64,000 nucleotides of DNA from Bicyclus anynana (GCF_947172395.1 NC_069092.1:6431418-6495417), one strand, 5' to 3'; counted from the stretch's first letter, positions 37,548 to 48,914 are shown. Program-made: numbers and translations. The notes: a model not told the origin generated them from the letters alone.

Positions 37548-37860
37548 ACTTACGTGACGTCAGGAGACAGCAACAAGTAGTAGATCAGTATCACAGCACT
37601 GTCAATGTCAATTGTTGCCACTCGTTGCACCGACGCGAGTTCCTTCCCGTCTTGCCACTATCACTCGCGTATCTACGCTCGCGAATGCGAACTGATTTTT
37701 TTCTCGCGTAACGGCCCATTAAACTCGTAGATTTCCGTCTCGCTCACCTTCGCGATGATATTGAAAGGCGAGACAAAGAAAGGTTGCGGTTTATAGGTTG
37801 TTGATAGATTTGGTATCCGCTCAGTAGCGCGACCGTGTTGCATGTAGGTATACGGCGTGT
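37548..37860 (-). promoter_or_regulatory. CpG-rich candidate promoter and first exon of a minus-strand non-coding RNA
   Basis: The segment is rich in CpG (CTCGCGAATGCGAACTG, CGACGCGAGTTCC) and has no copies in the window. On minus, an arthropod initiator-like TCAGTT puts the start at about 37693. A strong splice donor GTAAGT (37553-37548) lies 140 nt downstream. It sits about 9.5 kb past the candidate Abd-B poly(A) signal and points toward the side where abd-A is expected, like the Drosophila iab-8 transcript. No miRNA or exon 2 was identified. Confidence 0.3.
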
Positions 37861-38298
37861 ATTTGTAATGACGTATACTTTCTTATTACGATTTTCCTGA
37901 AAACGAAACATATACAATTTTATTTAAAAACTACAATTGGTAATATTTAAAAATAAAATATAAGTAACAATTTTTTAATTGTTAATTAAGTACATACTTA
38001 CCAACTGTAATTAAAAAAAAAACTTTTACTTTACATATCAAATACAGTGGCTAAATAAACAAAAAAATTTTATTACAGAACATATACAACATAGAGTTTA
38101 CAACAAAAAAAAAAGTAGAAAACGAAAAAAAGTACGTACTTACAAGAGCATAGCGCACGATATTATAACACCGAAAGATGTTTAGGAAATATAGGCGTCG
38201 CCCAGAGCGCAGCCGTACATCTTGCTTTATATCGCCTCCGCCAGCATTGGAGAGCAGAACATCAAACGGCGTTATGGTCCCCGGACGTGCGGCCGGCG

Positions 38299-38313
38299 CC
38301 GCCAGAGGGGGAC
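38299..38313 (+). promoter_or_regulatory. CTCF-like motif (12/15)
   Basis: CCGCCAGAGGGGGAC fits CCASYAGRKGGCRSY except at three positions. It lies in a GC-rich patch (38190-38330) without repeats. Confidence 0.3.
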
Positions 38314-38519
38314 GGACTTATACGAAAAAAAGGGAGCTATTTTTGCACGAACTTTATTGTTCACTACACAAACAGAAAATTCGGATCGAATCGCATCACT
38401 ACTTGGCACAACTTTGCAAGCGAATCGAAACTTTTATTGCGATTGCAAGGTACGGAGTGAGAAAACTTTTCTTCATTAGAGGAAACTAGTTTTCAAGATT
38501 TCTTGATGCACAGAAAGTT

Positions 38520-39302
38520 ATTTACTCTGTATTAAATACTCTATTGAATTACAAATTTTAACGAAAGCACAAAAAGCTACATCTCTAAAGAGTAGGTATT
38601 CAGATGTTTGAATTACCAATTTTAACGAAAATACAAAAATATTCAAAAAAAATCAGATGTGTTCAGTTAGTATTAGTAGGAGGATGTAGGTATTTTACTT
38701 ATGGTTAATTACCATTTGTATAATTAATTTCAATTAATAATTTAATAGGCTTCTAAAAGAGCTCTGAAAATTTTACAATAAAATTTTGAATGTTTGCCTT
38801 ACGTCCCAGAAACATCCTACAGTTAGAGCTTATTCACTTTAAAGCTTTTTTTTGAAAAGCTTGGAATTTTCAAGTTATATTTTTAATAAAATTAACACAT
38901 ATTCATAGTTGAATCAACATAATTGTTCTATTACTACGACAATAATTTAATACAAAAACTGTACCCAAGCCGTAATATTAGGTACCTATATCGTTGACCT
39001 ACCTAATAAATGAAAAAGTAAATAATAAATTTATTTATAGCAGCTCTACTCAGTTGATTCTGCCTTCCAAAATGGTAATATTTAGACTTTTTTAAATAAA
39101 AGAAGTCTAAATCTAGAGTATAAACTTTGGAGGCTTTGAAATGTCTCATAGCCACCATATTGCAGGCCACCCAATAATTGACGATACCGTGTTTACTTAA
39201 AATAAGTACCTACTTACCTTACCGCACTAACATAATCTACTTACAAACTATTTTATTTTTGTTTCAGGCTCTAAATTAATTTGCTACGAGTGTAATTACT
39301 AA
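38520..39302. other. AT-rich intergenic DNA
   Basis: I see nothing recognisable in it. Confidence 0.5.
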
Positions 39303-39420
39303 TTTTAAAGTTCAATTGCACTTTCAAAACGTCAAGTAATAATATTATTGTATACCTAATGGTGATAATAATTAGTCGAAAACTTGAAATTAAAGTTATG
39401 ATGGTTAAAACGCGCGAGGG
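39303..39420 (+). repeat. Dispersed repeat, TTACAAGCACTTTTGAAAC family, diverged copy 4
   Basis: GCACTTTCAAAACGTCAAGT, GGTGATAATAATTAGTC and AACTTGAAATTAAAGTTATG match the longer copy at 17056. Confidence 0.4.
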
Positions 39421-39958
39421 TCTAACTCCAACTACCTACCGGTGGCGATAGATGGAATTTGGATGAAGGTAAGCTGTCTCTAAGAAAAGGAAATTCATAT
39501 AGCGTGATACAAACTAAGATTGGATGGTAAGCGGGAATCGGCTTGCTTGAACTCTTCGCCGCTGTACCTACCCTCATATACCGACGCCACGTGAAAAGCT
39601 TTTCATAATACGCCTTCGTTAGCTCCTTATGAAATGTATATTATGTAAATTGGGTAGATACCAGTTAACCGCGCTCTTTTAAATTTTCCAAGTCTCCCGT
39701 GATAAATTGAGTAATACGCTCTGACGAGGCACTTTATTTACATTCGCCCAAATTGAATCTTTGGTTCACAGCCAACACGCGAGCGGGAGGGGCGGGTCGG
39801 ACGAGATTCGATTTGCCTAATAGCGGGAGTGAGCCGGAGTCGGGGGGCACTCAATTACGCTGAGTGAGGCGAGGTGTCCCGTAACACTCACTACAAATTA
39901 CATTATCTGATAAACACTTACAGATCCGTTGTTTGGCTGTTTAACTTATGTTTGTTAA

Positions 39959-39985
39959 TACTAGCTGACCCGGCAGGCGTTCAGA
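39959..39985 (-). repeat. Helitron-like end fragment
   Basis: ACTAGCTGACCCGGCAGGCG is a typical inverted 3' end of this class of element in Lepidoptera; only the end is present. Confidence 0.35.
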
Positions 39986-40030
39986 CCGACATAGCAACGC
40001 TGTCTCATGTTGGTGGCAGAAAATATCACA

Positions 40031-40310
40031 TTTGACGACCTTTGTAGCGCAGTGGTATGAGCGGTGGATTTACAAGACGGAGGTCCTGGGTTCGATCCCC
40101 GGTCCAGGTCTGACTGGTGGGTGGCTTCGGCCGTAATTAGTTACCCTACCGAAAAAGACGTACCGCCAAGCAATTTAGCGATCCGGTACGATGTCGAGTA
40201 GAAACTGAAAGGGATGTGGATTTCATCCTTCTCCTATAAGAAGTTAGTCCGCTTCTATCTTAGATTGCATTTTCACTTAACTTAACTTGTAAAGAATGTA
40301 AATAAACTGT
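40031..40310 (+). repeat. SINE family B, near full length
   Basis: tRNA-like head with TAGCGCAGTGGTATGAGCGG and box B GGTTCGATCCCCGG, then the conserved CCGGTACGATGTCGAG block, ending ACTTGTAAAGAATGTAAATA. It is followed within 20 bp by a SINE A copy. Confidence 0.8.
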
Positions 40311-40324
40311 AGAACTCAAACTAG

Positions 40325-40640
40325 AGAAGTGATAGCCCAGTGAATATGACCTCTGCATTCGATTCGGAGGGGGTAGGTTCGAATCCGGTCCGGGGCGTGC
40401 ACCTCCAACTTTTCATTTATGTGCATATTAGGAAAATCTCAAACGGTGAAGGAAAAACATCGTGAGGAAACCTGCATACCTAAAAATTTTCTTGATTCTC
40501 TACGTGTGTGAAGTCTGCCACTCCGCATTGGGTCAGCGTGGTGGACTAAGGCCTATAACCCCTCGCATTCTCTTGACTCTTGAAGAGAGAAGACTCTTGC
40601 TCAACAGTGAGTCGAATATGGGTCGCTGGTAATGATGAGG
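40325..40640 (+). repeat. SINE family A, near full length
   Basis: Head AGTGATAGCCCAGTGAATAT, box B GGTTCGAATCCGG, body GGAAAAACATCGTGAGGAAA, tail GTCGAATATGGGT then TAATGATGA. Both promoter boxes are preserved. Confidence 0.85.
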
Positions 40641-40784
40641 ACCCAAACTGTACCTTTAATAGTAGTGTACGTATAGGTACAGATACTTACACGGACGAGC
40701 TTCGTCACAAAAAGCTCAACTGTTATTGTTGGCTTTGGGAGGCAGCATGTTTATGCTGCATTATTTTTAGCAGCTTACCACGAG

Positions 40785-40835
40785 ATCAATAAGGCATATT
40801 GAGATTCTGAGTTTGATTCCCGGGTCAGAGCAACA
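40785..40835 (+). repeat. tRNA-like SINE head fragment
   Basis: GAGTTTGATTCCCGGGTC resembles a box-B arm, followed by an A-rich stretch. Not a tRNA gene: no cloverleaf can be formed around it. Confidence 0.3.
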
Positions 40836-40898
40836 AAAAAAATAAGTCATTGGGATTTTTTATAGGTAAGTTTATATTAGTTAATGACGGACAAACAT

Positions 40899-40955
40899 AA
40901 AAAAAACATACATACAGCCGAACGTAGAACCTCCTCCTTTTTGGAAGTCGTTATG
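40899..40955 (-). repeat. Dispersed repeat fragment, GGAGGAGGTTCT type, inverted
   Basis: Reverse-complement copy of 211-270 (CAGCCGAACGTAGAACCTCC, then TTTTTGGAAGTCG). Confidence 0.7.
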
Positions 40956-41350
40956 CAGTTTGGCTCCTATAAGTGGACTTATCAACAACTTCAAGTTATG
41001 GGTAATACTCCCGAGCATCCTGTATATATAAATTAAATTAAGCATGTAAAGTATTTATAGATAAGTATTGAAATACATCTTGAAAGTAGTTCACGCTCTC
41101 TCAGACTATCATGTTCAGCTAAAGCGTGTCACGTCGAGATTTCATGCGAAATTAAGTACATTTTATGATAAATGCCTAACACTGATTGTTTTGTCATATT
41201 ATCTATGCTTATTACTTTATGTTTGGGTATTTATCTGCTTAATTATGTCGGCTTTTAATATGTAGGTACCTATATAGATTTGAATATTACTGATTTCAGC
41301 ATTTAGATTAAATTAAAGGTATGAAGTCATGTATACCTATAAGTCCTCTT

Positions 41351-41500
41351 TGGTGGCCTCTATAGCACAGTGGTATGCGTGGTGGATTTACAAGATGGAG
41401 GTCCTGGATTCGATGCCCGGCTGGAAAGATTGAGGTTTCTTAATTGGTCCAAGTCAGGCTGGTGGAAGGCTTTGACCGTGGCTAGTTACCACCCTACCTA
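41351..41500 (+). repeat. SINE family B, 3'-truncated
   Basis: Head CTATAGCACAGTGGTATGCG, box B GGATTCGATGCCCGG, body to GTGGCTAGTTACCACCC. It stops there and is joined to a Helitron-like element. Confidence 0.75.
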
Positions 41501-41512
41501 ATCTATACTAAT

Positions 41513-41844
41513 TTTATAAATGCGAAAGTATGTGAGTCTGTCTGTCTGTTACCTTTTCACGGTTAAACGGCTAAACTGATCAAGATGAATTTTGCCTAGT
41601 GATAAATGGGACCTTGAAGCAAAATATAGGGTACTAATTGACCCTAAAACAAAGTTCGAAGGCGGTGAAATAAAGGTTGAAAGCTTGTATAGTCTTTCAT
41701 TTTTAAAATTACAGTTTTAAAAATTTGTACATAAATCATTAAAAAAATATAAAACATAATGTGATTCAAGAACTAAAGTGGTGAAATAGGGGTTGCAAGT
41801 TAACATTGCATTCCTCGCGAACGAAGCCGCGGGCGTCCGCTAGT
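41513..41844 (+). repeat. Helitron-like non-autonomous element, long form
   Basis: Starts ACTAATTTTATAAATGCGAA, has GTCTGTCTGTCTGTTACC and GGCTAAACTGATCAAGATGA, and ends CGCGGGCGTCCGCTAGT. Confidence 0.65.
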
Positions 41845-41872
41845 CTAACTAGGTATATCTAGGTAACCTAAG

Positions 41873-42080
41873 GCGCCTATTTTTTTATCGGCACGCAGAC
41901 AAAACCTTTAACTTCATTAGTACATAATCATATTATAGGAAGTAGGTGTATGTATATACACTTAAATCGTTTAACTTTCAGTCGCCTATTTTTTATCAGC
42001 ACGCCTACCTATACAAAACCTTTAACTTCATTGATTGATAATTACCTTTATTATAGGTAGTAGGTGTATGTACCTACACG
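41873..42080 (+). repeat. Two-copy direct repeat, period about 109 bp
   Basis: CGCCTATTTTTT..ATC, then AAAACCTTTAACTTCATT, ATTATAGG and GTAGTAGGTGTATGTA-like blocks occur in the same order from 41874 and again from 41983. A local tandem duplication. Confidence 0.75.
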
Positions 42081-42403
42081 TAGGTAGATGGTAGTGTACC
42101 TAGACACGAAACTACATCAAGTTACAAATATAAAATGTGCTCTTTATATCAAAACGATCCAATAACAGTAAACAACTGATTTGATTGCTATCGCTTCTTA
42201 TTTACGCTGAAGTCAATACCTACCCAGTCCTATAGTCTTACAATGTTGCACGGATATCTTAGCGATCTTTACATATCGAATTATTGTCGATAATTTACTA
42301 TATTAATTTACCTTGCTGGTCGACCATTCGATGCTTGTGGAGTCGTAGTATAATTTGCTATAAAAATTTACATTATAATTACTGTCCACCTGCCTTTCTT
42401 AGG

Positions 42404-42480
42404 TAGGTAGGTGCAGTAGATAGGTACCTAAGTTTAAATACCAAACTACGTAAGGTACCTACCTATATCAGGTACTTAAA
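42404..42480. repeat. AGGT/ACCT-rich low-complexity tract
   Basis: Dense GGTAGGTAGGTG, TAGGTACCTAAG and GGTACCTACCTA units. This self-complementary motif recurs across the window. Confidence 0.6.
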
Positions 42481-42736
42481 CATAAGGTATATATCAAGTA
42501 CCTTGACCGTGGTGGCTTTGGACGCCAGCAGGTATCATGGGTCCAGATACTCAATTGTTTTTAAATATTTTTTTTAATACCTATATTTTTTTGTTCTTAT
42601 ACATTTCGAAATTTTCCTTAAAAGTAAAATTTGAAACATTTCAAACAATTTTTCTTAGGTACCTATCATAAGGAATCATAACTTCAGTAGATAGTCCTTT
42701 GTCAAACGGTATCATCATAATCATCATCATTATATC

Positions 42737-42990
42737 AGCCGATGGACGTCCACTGCAGGACATATGCCTTTTGTAAGAACTTTCAATCATAACGAATCAC
42801 GATCCTGTGTCGCCTGCATTCAGTGAATCTCTGCGACTCGTTTGATGTCATCAGTCCACCTGGTAGGAGGTCGACCAACACCGCGCTTTCTAGTGCGGGG
42901 TCACCTTGGGACCCCAACGTCCATCGGCTCTTCGAACTATGTGTCCCGCCCATTGCCACTTAAGCTTCGCGACTCGCTGAGCTGAGTATA
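42737..42990 (-). pseudogene. RTE non-LTR retrotransposon, C-terminal relic
   Basis: On minus the frames give VAKLKWQWAGHI, RRADGRWGPKV and the terminal SGRPSAD-type end near 42737, the recognisable end of the RTE polyprotein. Stops and frameshifts interrupt it. Confidence 0.8.
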
Positions 42991-43935
42991 CTTATCCGAT
43001 ATATTTCGTAAGATTGTTTTGAAGCTACGAGTTAGTGTTAGGAGGAGGCATTAGGTGCTTTTAGCGTAAGATGACAACTCGGACCAATTAGGTGAGACTA
43101 CTTTCAGTCTTCATAAACTGAACAATCTGAACATAAAAGTTAAGTCCACTTGTACGCCCACACGAGCCGCTGTAGGTATAGTTAGAGGTAGTGATGAGCG
43201 GTGACATAAAGTTGTGTCGTTCAGTTCATTTAAATGCTAATTGGTGAGGAGGTTGCTCTGAATAACCGGTATGGCAACATGCGTTTACGTATCTACAATA
43301 TAGTGTAACAATGTAGTGTAGCTGAGTTACAGGTAGGTATATATAAGTAGGCACAAACATACTTGAATCTATCCAGTATTTATATTTTTTATTTGAATGC
43401 AAATACATCATAGATAAGAGGTAGATAAGTAGGTAGTGGGTGCGTACTTTTATACCTATAACTACCTTATTATTTTCAACAAAAACTGTGTGTTTAGCGA
43501 GTTACTTAGGTAGGTATAATAATTTTATAGTTTATCACTATCATCATTAGATATCAACTTATTTGAATTTATCACTACAGAGATGGTCTAAACTCTAACC
43601 CCTGGTTATATAGGAGTAAGTATATAAGGACTATTTATTTGTGGCGTTTGCCTTTGAGTACTATAATTCGGGACGAAAACCTGAAATATAGAACAATACT
43701 AAATATTATAGTACCTACGGTTGGCAACCCTAGTTGGTAGGCTTATGTTGATAAATTAATAGTGTATGACCAACTACAGACTACCTACTGAGAATTTCAT
43801 AGAATTATGAAAGCTCTGTATTTCTTAGCTCATCATCCCAGGACCTAATTCCATGTCTGGACCAACGAAGCCTTTATTAGTGCCTATAAGTAGTACCTAC
43901 TTACTAGTTTCTTTCTTTCTGTCATAGTGCTTTAT

Positions 43936-44208
43936 CATCATCATCATTATCAACCCATATTCGACTAACTGTTGAGCTCGAGTCTCCTCTCAGAGTCAGA
44001 GGGGTTAGGCCAATTAGTCCACCACGCTGGCCCAATGCGGATTGGCAGTCACACACGCAGAGAATTAAGAAAATTCTCAGGTATGCAGGTTTCTTCACGA
44101 TGTTTTTCCTTCACCGTATGAGACACGTGAAATTTATTTTCTTAAAATGCACACAACTGGAAATTTGAAGGTGCATGCCCCGGATTGGATTCGTGATCAC
44201 GGCTCGGC
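43936..44208 (-). mobile_element. SINE family A with target-site duplication and internal deletion
   Basis: Flanked by an 11-bp duplication TAGTGCTTTAT (43925-43935 and 44209-44219). Body and tail are intact on minus, but about 55 bp of the head including box B are missing relative to 36698-37020. It inserted by retroposition and later lost its promoter core, or it was copied from a deleted source. Confidence 0.8.
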
Positions 44209-44384
44209 TAGTGCTTTATGCTTTTAGTAGATGGATCTATATTTTACAGAGTCAGTAGGTATTATGATGAGTCCAAGTTTCAAAATCGGCTTGAGATCTG
44301 TTTGTAAAGAGTACGTATTAGTATACCTATTTCAAACGACTTCTTTTCTCCTCTTGTAATGATACGTACCATATTCTATATCCG

Positions 44385-44399
44385 TCACAAGATGGCGCT
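44385..44399 (+). promoter_or_regulatory. CTCF-like motif (13/15)
   Basis: TCACAAGATGGCGCT; mismatches to CCASYAGRKGGCRSY at positions 1 and 5. First of three sites within 430 bp, about 4 kb past the Abd-B stop codon. Confidence 0.4.
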
Positions 44400-44444
44400 C
44401 TTCAAATCTAAGCAACCACTCATAAGGCTGTGCTCAGTAATTTC

Positions 44445-44459
44445 TGTAAAGAGGGCGCT
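44445..44459 (+). promoter_or_regulatory. CTCF-like half motif (10/15)
   Basis: The core AGAGGGCGCT is perfect but the 5' five bases do not fit. It gains weight only from its neighbours. Confidence 0.25.
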
Positions 44460-44689
44460 ACGGTACCTATTTAAGAAACGGTACAAAAATAAACAGTTCA
44501 TGATTAGGTACCTACATGTTAAATTTTAACATACCCTGTTGACGTACTTATATATTAGAAGGACTTATACTTATATTTGTACATTTGTAAGTTTTAAATT
44601 TTCTTTAATCATATAAAAGTAGATAAAATAAAATAATATCTAAGCTGAAAATGAGGTTGGTTCTTAGTAATAGGTACCTACTCGTACTT

Positions 44690-45135
44690 CCTGTATTTTC
44701 TTCATCTAGGCTATAGGTATAGGTACGCTTAAAATTACTGACCTATTAGGTAGGTACCTATCTAAGAGAGTACCTAAGCTAGGTATTTTGAGCAATTTAC
44801 AACGCCCCCTGGCGGTTTGGAAGCGTGAATAATGAAGAATTTTTACACCTACTACTTGTCTACTCATCAGATGATTTGTGTAAGTATAATGGTAGAGACA
44901 TTTTACCTAGACATATATTATATACCTAGGTAGTTAGCTGGATATAACCCCGAGTTAGCATTAGCAGCAGTCATTTACCTACACAAACAAACACTTAGGT
45001 ACATGAAGGTACTTACCTACCTTTCTTATGTCAAGCGTATTTTAGTTACCTACCGTCTGTTCCTCAAGTTGTGTACCTACATACCTACCGATGTGTTACC
45101 AAATAGGTAGCTAAGTAGGTACCTATATACCTAGG
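44690..45135. repeat. Region dense in AGGTACCT palindromes
   Basis: Repeated TAGGTACCTA, TAGGTAGGTACC and GTACCTACC units spread through about 450 bp. They are low-complexity and interspersed, without a fixed period. Confidence 0.5.
44801..44815 (-). promoter_or_regulatory. CTCF-like motif (13/15), opposite orientation
   Basis: On minus CCGCCAGGGGGCGTT, close to the vertebrate-type CTCF consensus. The orientation faces the sites at 44385 and 44445. Confidence 0.45.
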
Positions 45136-45291
45136 CTCCAACTATTGTTTCTATCCCAGCCGCCATATTATGCTCTCTTTCAGTTCTTGAAGAAGAACAT
45201 ACTTACTATTTTTATTCCGAAAACATCAATGGTTTCCTCGACATTTGTGAAAAGCTAATTTTCTTGAATGATGTTGCCGGCTCCGCTAGTA

Positions 45292-45538
45292 AGAGCCGTG
45301 ATAGCCCAGTGGATATGACCTTTGTCTCCGATTCCGGAAGTTGTGGGTTCGAATCCGGTCCGGGGCATGCACCTCGAAATTTTCAGTTGTGTGCATTTTA
45401 AGAAATTAAATATCACGCGTCTCAAACGGTGAAGGAAAACATCGGGAGAAAACCTGCATACCAGAGAATTTTCTTGATTCTCTGCGTGTGTGAAGTCTGC
45501 CAAACCGCATTGGGCCAGCGTGGTGGACAAATGGCCTA
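45292..45538 (+). repeat. SINE family A, 3'-truncated
   Basis: Complete head (AGCCGTGATAGCCCAGTGG, box B GGTTCGAATCCGG) and body; it stops at GGACAAATGGCCTAA before the tail. Confidence 0.85.
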
Positions 45539-47240
45539 ATTTTAAACTGGGGCTAACTTTAGATCAAGTTACGGTGCTACGAGTTACCTTACCCATTAAT
45601 AACTGGTAGGGGTGGTGCTTCACAGTTCCATCAAAATAGAAGAAGTAACAAGTATCCACTCTCACAAATTTTTCCGTTTCATTGGGTATACCTACAGGGT
45701 AACGAAATCCAGGGTTGCCAAAAAAAAAATAGGCCAAGACACGACGAAATATTTAATTCTTTTTCCTTTCATACATTCTTTTCTAAATTCGTCATAAAAC
45801 TGTCGGAGCACATTCATTTAGGTATTTAATTATACATTAGGTATTACTTAATAAGACCTCACACGCAGGTGTGATTTTTACTACATTAATTTATCTGTAC
45901 AGTGATAATTACGAGACCTTTAATTATTACATAGTTTAGAAGTATTTCTAGATTCAATATCTACGGAAAATAAATATATAGGTAACAGGTATCCTGATAA
46001 TGTAAGCTGATTTGAATGAAACTGCCTGTAATCTACAAAAAATGCCTAAAAATGTAATATTGTCAAAAGTAAAGTATATATTTCTTATGTTACGTATAAG
46101 TCAATGTCATGATCAAATAAATACCTACAAATAATCTAATAATCGACTAAGTTGTGTTATAAAATTAATCAATAGATAAAAATTGAAAAATACTTGATAA
46201 AGTTAAAAACTTGATTTTTTTCCAAAAAAAAAATAAATATAGGCAGATTTTCAAATAATCAAGCAGTTTCTCTAGCTGTATTTAATAATACTTAATATGA
46301 AAAGTGACGGAAAATAAATAAACACATGTAGTAGGTATAATTTTTCAGCCGACGTGTTATTTTATTAATTTCTGACCTTCAAAAAATTCCTCACTCTCTG
46401 TTAACTAAAAAAAATGTCCTGATAAGACTTAGTTAACACAGTTTTCAAAATGGCTAAAGATTACGTAATTATTTGTCATATTTTAGATTTAAGCAAAAAG
46501 ATACCTACAAAAAATATTATAAATTTTATAATACTTCTAATTTCATTTAAGATTCATTGTCATTAACAAAAACAAATTTTATTTAAAAAAAATGATTTTT
46601 ATTTTTTAGTTTTCTACTTTTCCCTAATTTAATAATACTGAAATGATAATAATTTTGATGATCATAGGTAGGTACGAGTAGGTATCTAATAAAATTATAA
46701 CTGTCAGATCCGTCACTCTTCACAACGATTAGGTATCAATCAAGTAAAAATCATCCACTCATAAGCTTTTTTTTTCTAATTCGAGTCTACAGAGGAACAT
46801 TGAAGATACGAAATTATGTTTTAAAACATGAGGACATGGTCACACTGGTTTAAAAATTGACTAAAATATAAAAAAAAATCTTAATCCAGAAATATAAAAT
46901 GATAAAACTAGCACTTTCAATTTAAAATCAATTAAATTAATGCATAAGGTGTTGAAGGCTTTAAGTAAGGTTATAATATGAATATTATAATATGAGCTGA
47001 TAAATAATATTGGAGTCATAAGTCACATTTAGCATGTAATTTACTTAGGTGTCCATATCCTCATAATCGAATTGCTACAATCATAAGAAGATATCTAAAA
47101 GATGTCTTGCGCTTATGTAGAAATTCGGTTACCTAGACGAGGTCGCCATTTTTGTACAAAAACTAAGCTACTCACTATTAAAATGTTACGGACATTATAT
47201 TGAAATAGATCCCAGTAAATTACTAATTTACGATAGAACA
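45539..47240. other. AT-rich intergenic DNA downstream of Abd-B
   Basis: No gene and no repeat recognised. Very AT-rich from 45900 to 47000. Confidence 0.55.
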
Positions 47241-48522
47241 TTTATTACATAGATATAAGATAAAATAGGGAAGATGTAGCTAGTATGTAAGTTTAATAGT
47301 TAAAATCTAACACTGGGATGATTTATGTAACTAGATATTTTGTATATAAAGGTATCTATTACACCACAATTATAAACAGCTGTACAATGTACATCTAATA
47401 TTCACGTTTCACTTCGATGTACTAGACCAAAAATACAACTTATAATAAATATATTTAATACATGATAGATTGTTGCTATTTCAATGTATAAATAAATAAT
47501 AAAATATTCAACTAAAACAAATAAAATAATAAAAAAGCAATAGACAGGCTTAAGCGAACAGAACGATGAGTCAATAGAGGACAGTATTAATGCACTTGCC
47601 CATAACCTAATTATATTGATTACAACATCAACTTCAATATTTCAAAAAAGTCATAACAGTAACTTAATGCATAATTCTACTGGAACCGAGTTAAAGCTTT
47701 GTCAGAAATCGATAATTTAAATAACAAAATTTACGAATAATGAGACGAGAAAATAAACAGTAATAAATATTTGATCATTTTGCGATTTAATTATTTTCTT
47801 ATATCAGAATAAGCGACGTCGATGCTACGTTCTTAAGTATTAGGCTTAACCGGCTGCGATTTGCCGATCAACAAGTCTACCATATAATATCCATCGCACT
47901 CCATACGAAAATATTTCTACAACTGCCACCAAAGCAACCCGAGTAATTCAACAATTTGGTAACGAAAATAAAAGTTAACTATTCAAGACTTAACCACCCT
48001 CTGAACAGCGATACGAATACAACAATAAAGCAGTCTCACAAAATATTTTACAAAATTCATTTTCAATAAACTATCTAGATACAATAATTCATAGGTGATG
48101 CTGTGGTTGCATTCGAGTTTCGATGCATAAAACATATTCAAATACATTGTCTGCGCTATACTAGATAATATTATCAATATCAGGAATCGTCTACTCATGT
48201 ACTTAGTCTCGTTAACATTACAGAAAATAATTTCGTAATTAATACTATACACAAATCGACAACACAATAATTTTGTCTTACGTTTAGATTCTCTGGGACT
48301 CGCGGCGCACCGGCACTCCGGGAAGCGTCCACATTACGTACGGAACGGTACAGCAACTTTCCTTTACTGTCTATCGAATGACGAACAACGGACGAACCTT
48401 TCGAATATTTAAGTACGATCATCGAGCACAACACAATTGAGTCCTCATTGGAACTTTCCTTCCGTCCGGATTTAGCTGGCTATACCGTGGTGAAGGGGAT
48501 AAGTCCCAGAGAAAGGCGCGGG
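47220..48522 (-). other. Abd-B: Probable Abd-B 3' UTR
   Basis: Runs from the stop codon to the first canonical poly(A) signal. It is AT-rich apart from a GC-richer block at 48285-48380. No other frame with protein similarity is present. The extent is inferred from the signal only. Confidence 0.4.
47241..47246 (-). terminator. Abd-B: Candidate Abd-B polyadenylation signal
   Basis: TTTATT on plus gives AATAAA on minus. It is the first canonical AATAAA downstream of the Abd-B stop codon and would give a 3' UTR of about 1.3 kb. The true end may lie elsewhere. Confidence 0.35.
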
Positions 48523-48914
48523 TCACTGATGATGCTTAGCAGGCGGCGCATGGTGCAACGCCACGTGGTGCGGCGCATGGTGATGGCTGCCGTGGTGGTT
48601 GTGGTTATTGGCGTTCGAGTTGTTGTTGTTGTTCTGAGCCGCCTGCGCCGCCTGCCGCTGCGAGTTCTTCTTGTTCTTCATCCGTCGGTTCTGGAACCAT
48701 ATCTTCACCTGTCTCTCTGTGAGGTTTAGGTTCCGCGCCAGTTCCCATCTCTTCTGCTTTGACACGTAAGCGTTGAAAAGGAACTCTTTTTCTAATTCGA
48801 GGGTCTGGAACTTTGAGTAGGGTTTGCGTTTTTTACGCACAGTGACTTGTCCGGTCCAGTCTAGGGGGTTGGAGCCGCAGCCGACGCCGACGCCGACCGA
48901 CATGGACAGGGATC
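48523..48914 (-). CDS. Abd-B: Abdominal-B homeobox exon (last exon)
   Basis: Encodes the C-terminal 130 residues of the posterior Hox transcription factor Abd-B, a nuclear DNA-binding protein that specifies posterior abdominal segments and genitalia. The acceptor is a T-run then GTGCAG, with the exon starting at 48914 in phase 1. The 60-residue homeodomain (48840-48661) begins VRKKRKPYSKFQTLELEKEF and has Abd-B-type K3/K4, R5, W48, F49, N51 and R53. Position 39 of the homeodomain is N where Drosophila has Q. Just before it is DWTGQV, an Abd-B hallmark. The tail after the homeodomain is rich in N and H (runs of N, HHH) and ends AKHHQ, like Drosophila Abd-B, before TGA at 48525-48523. The ATG at 48903 could serve a short isoform, by analogy with the Drosophila r-form. 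Identification is certain; the isoform is speculation. Confidence 0.97.

Noticed and set aside
38178..38489. 103-codon frame on plus in a GC-rich patch
   Set aside because: No domain seen, and an overlapping frame of similar length exists. The composition looks like regulatory or non-coding DNA.
40035..40105. Possible tRNA genes (SINE heads at 40035, 40330, 41360, 45295 and others)
   Set aside because: They have box A/B-like motifs but no complete cloverleaf, and all are joined to repeated SINE bodies.
1..48000. Looked for the mir-iab-4/iab-8 hairpin expected between abd-A and Abd-B
   Set aside because: I could not find the conserved mature sequence on either strand by eye. GTATAC-containing sites (for example near 4471, 21870 and 25945) do not continue as the miRNA. 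It probably lies beyond the left edge.
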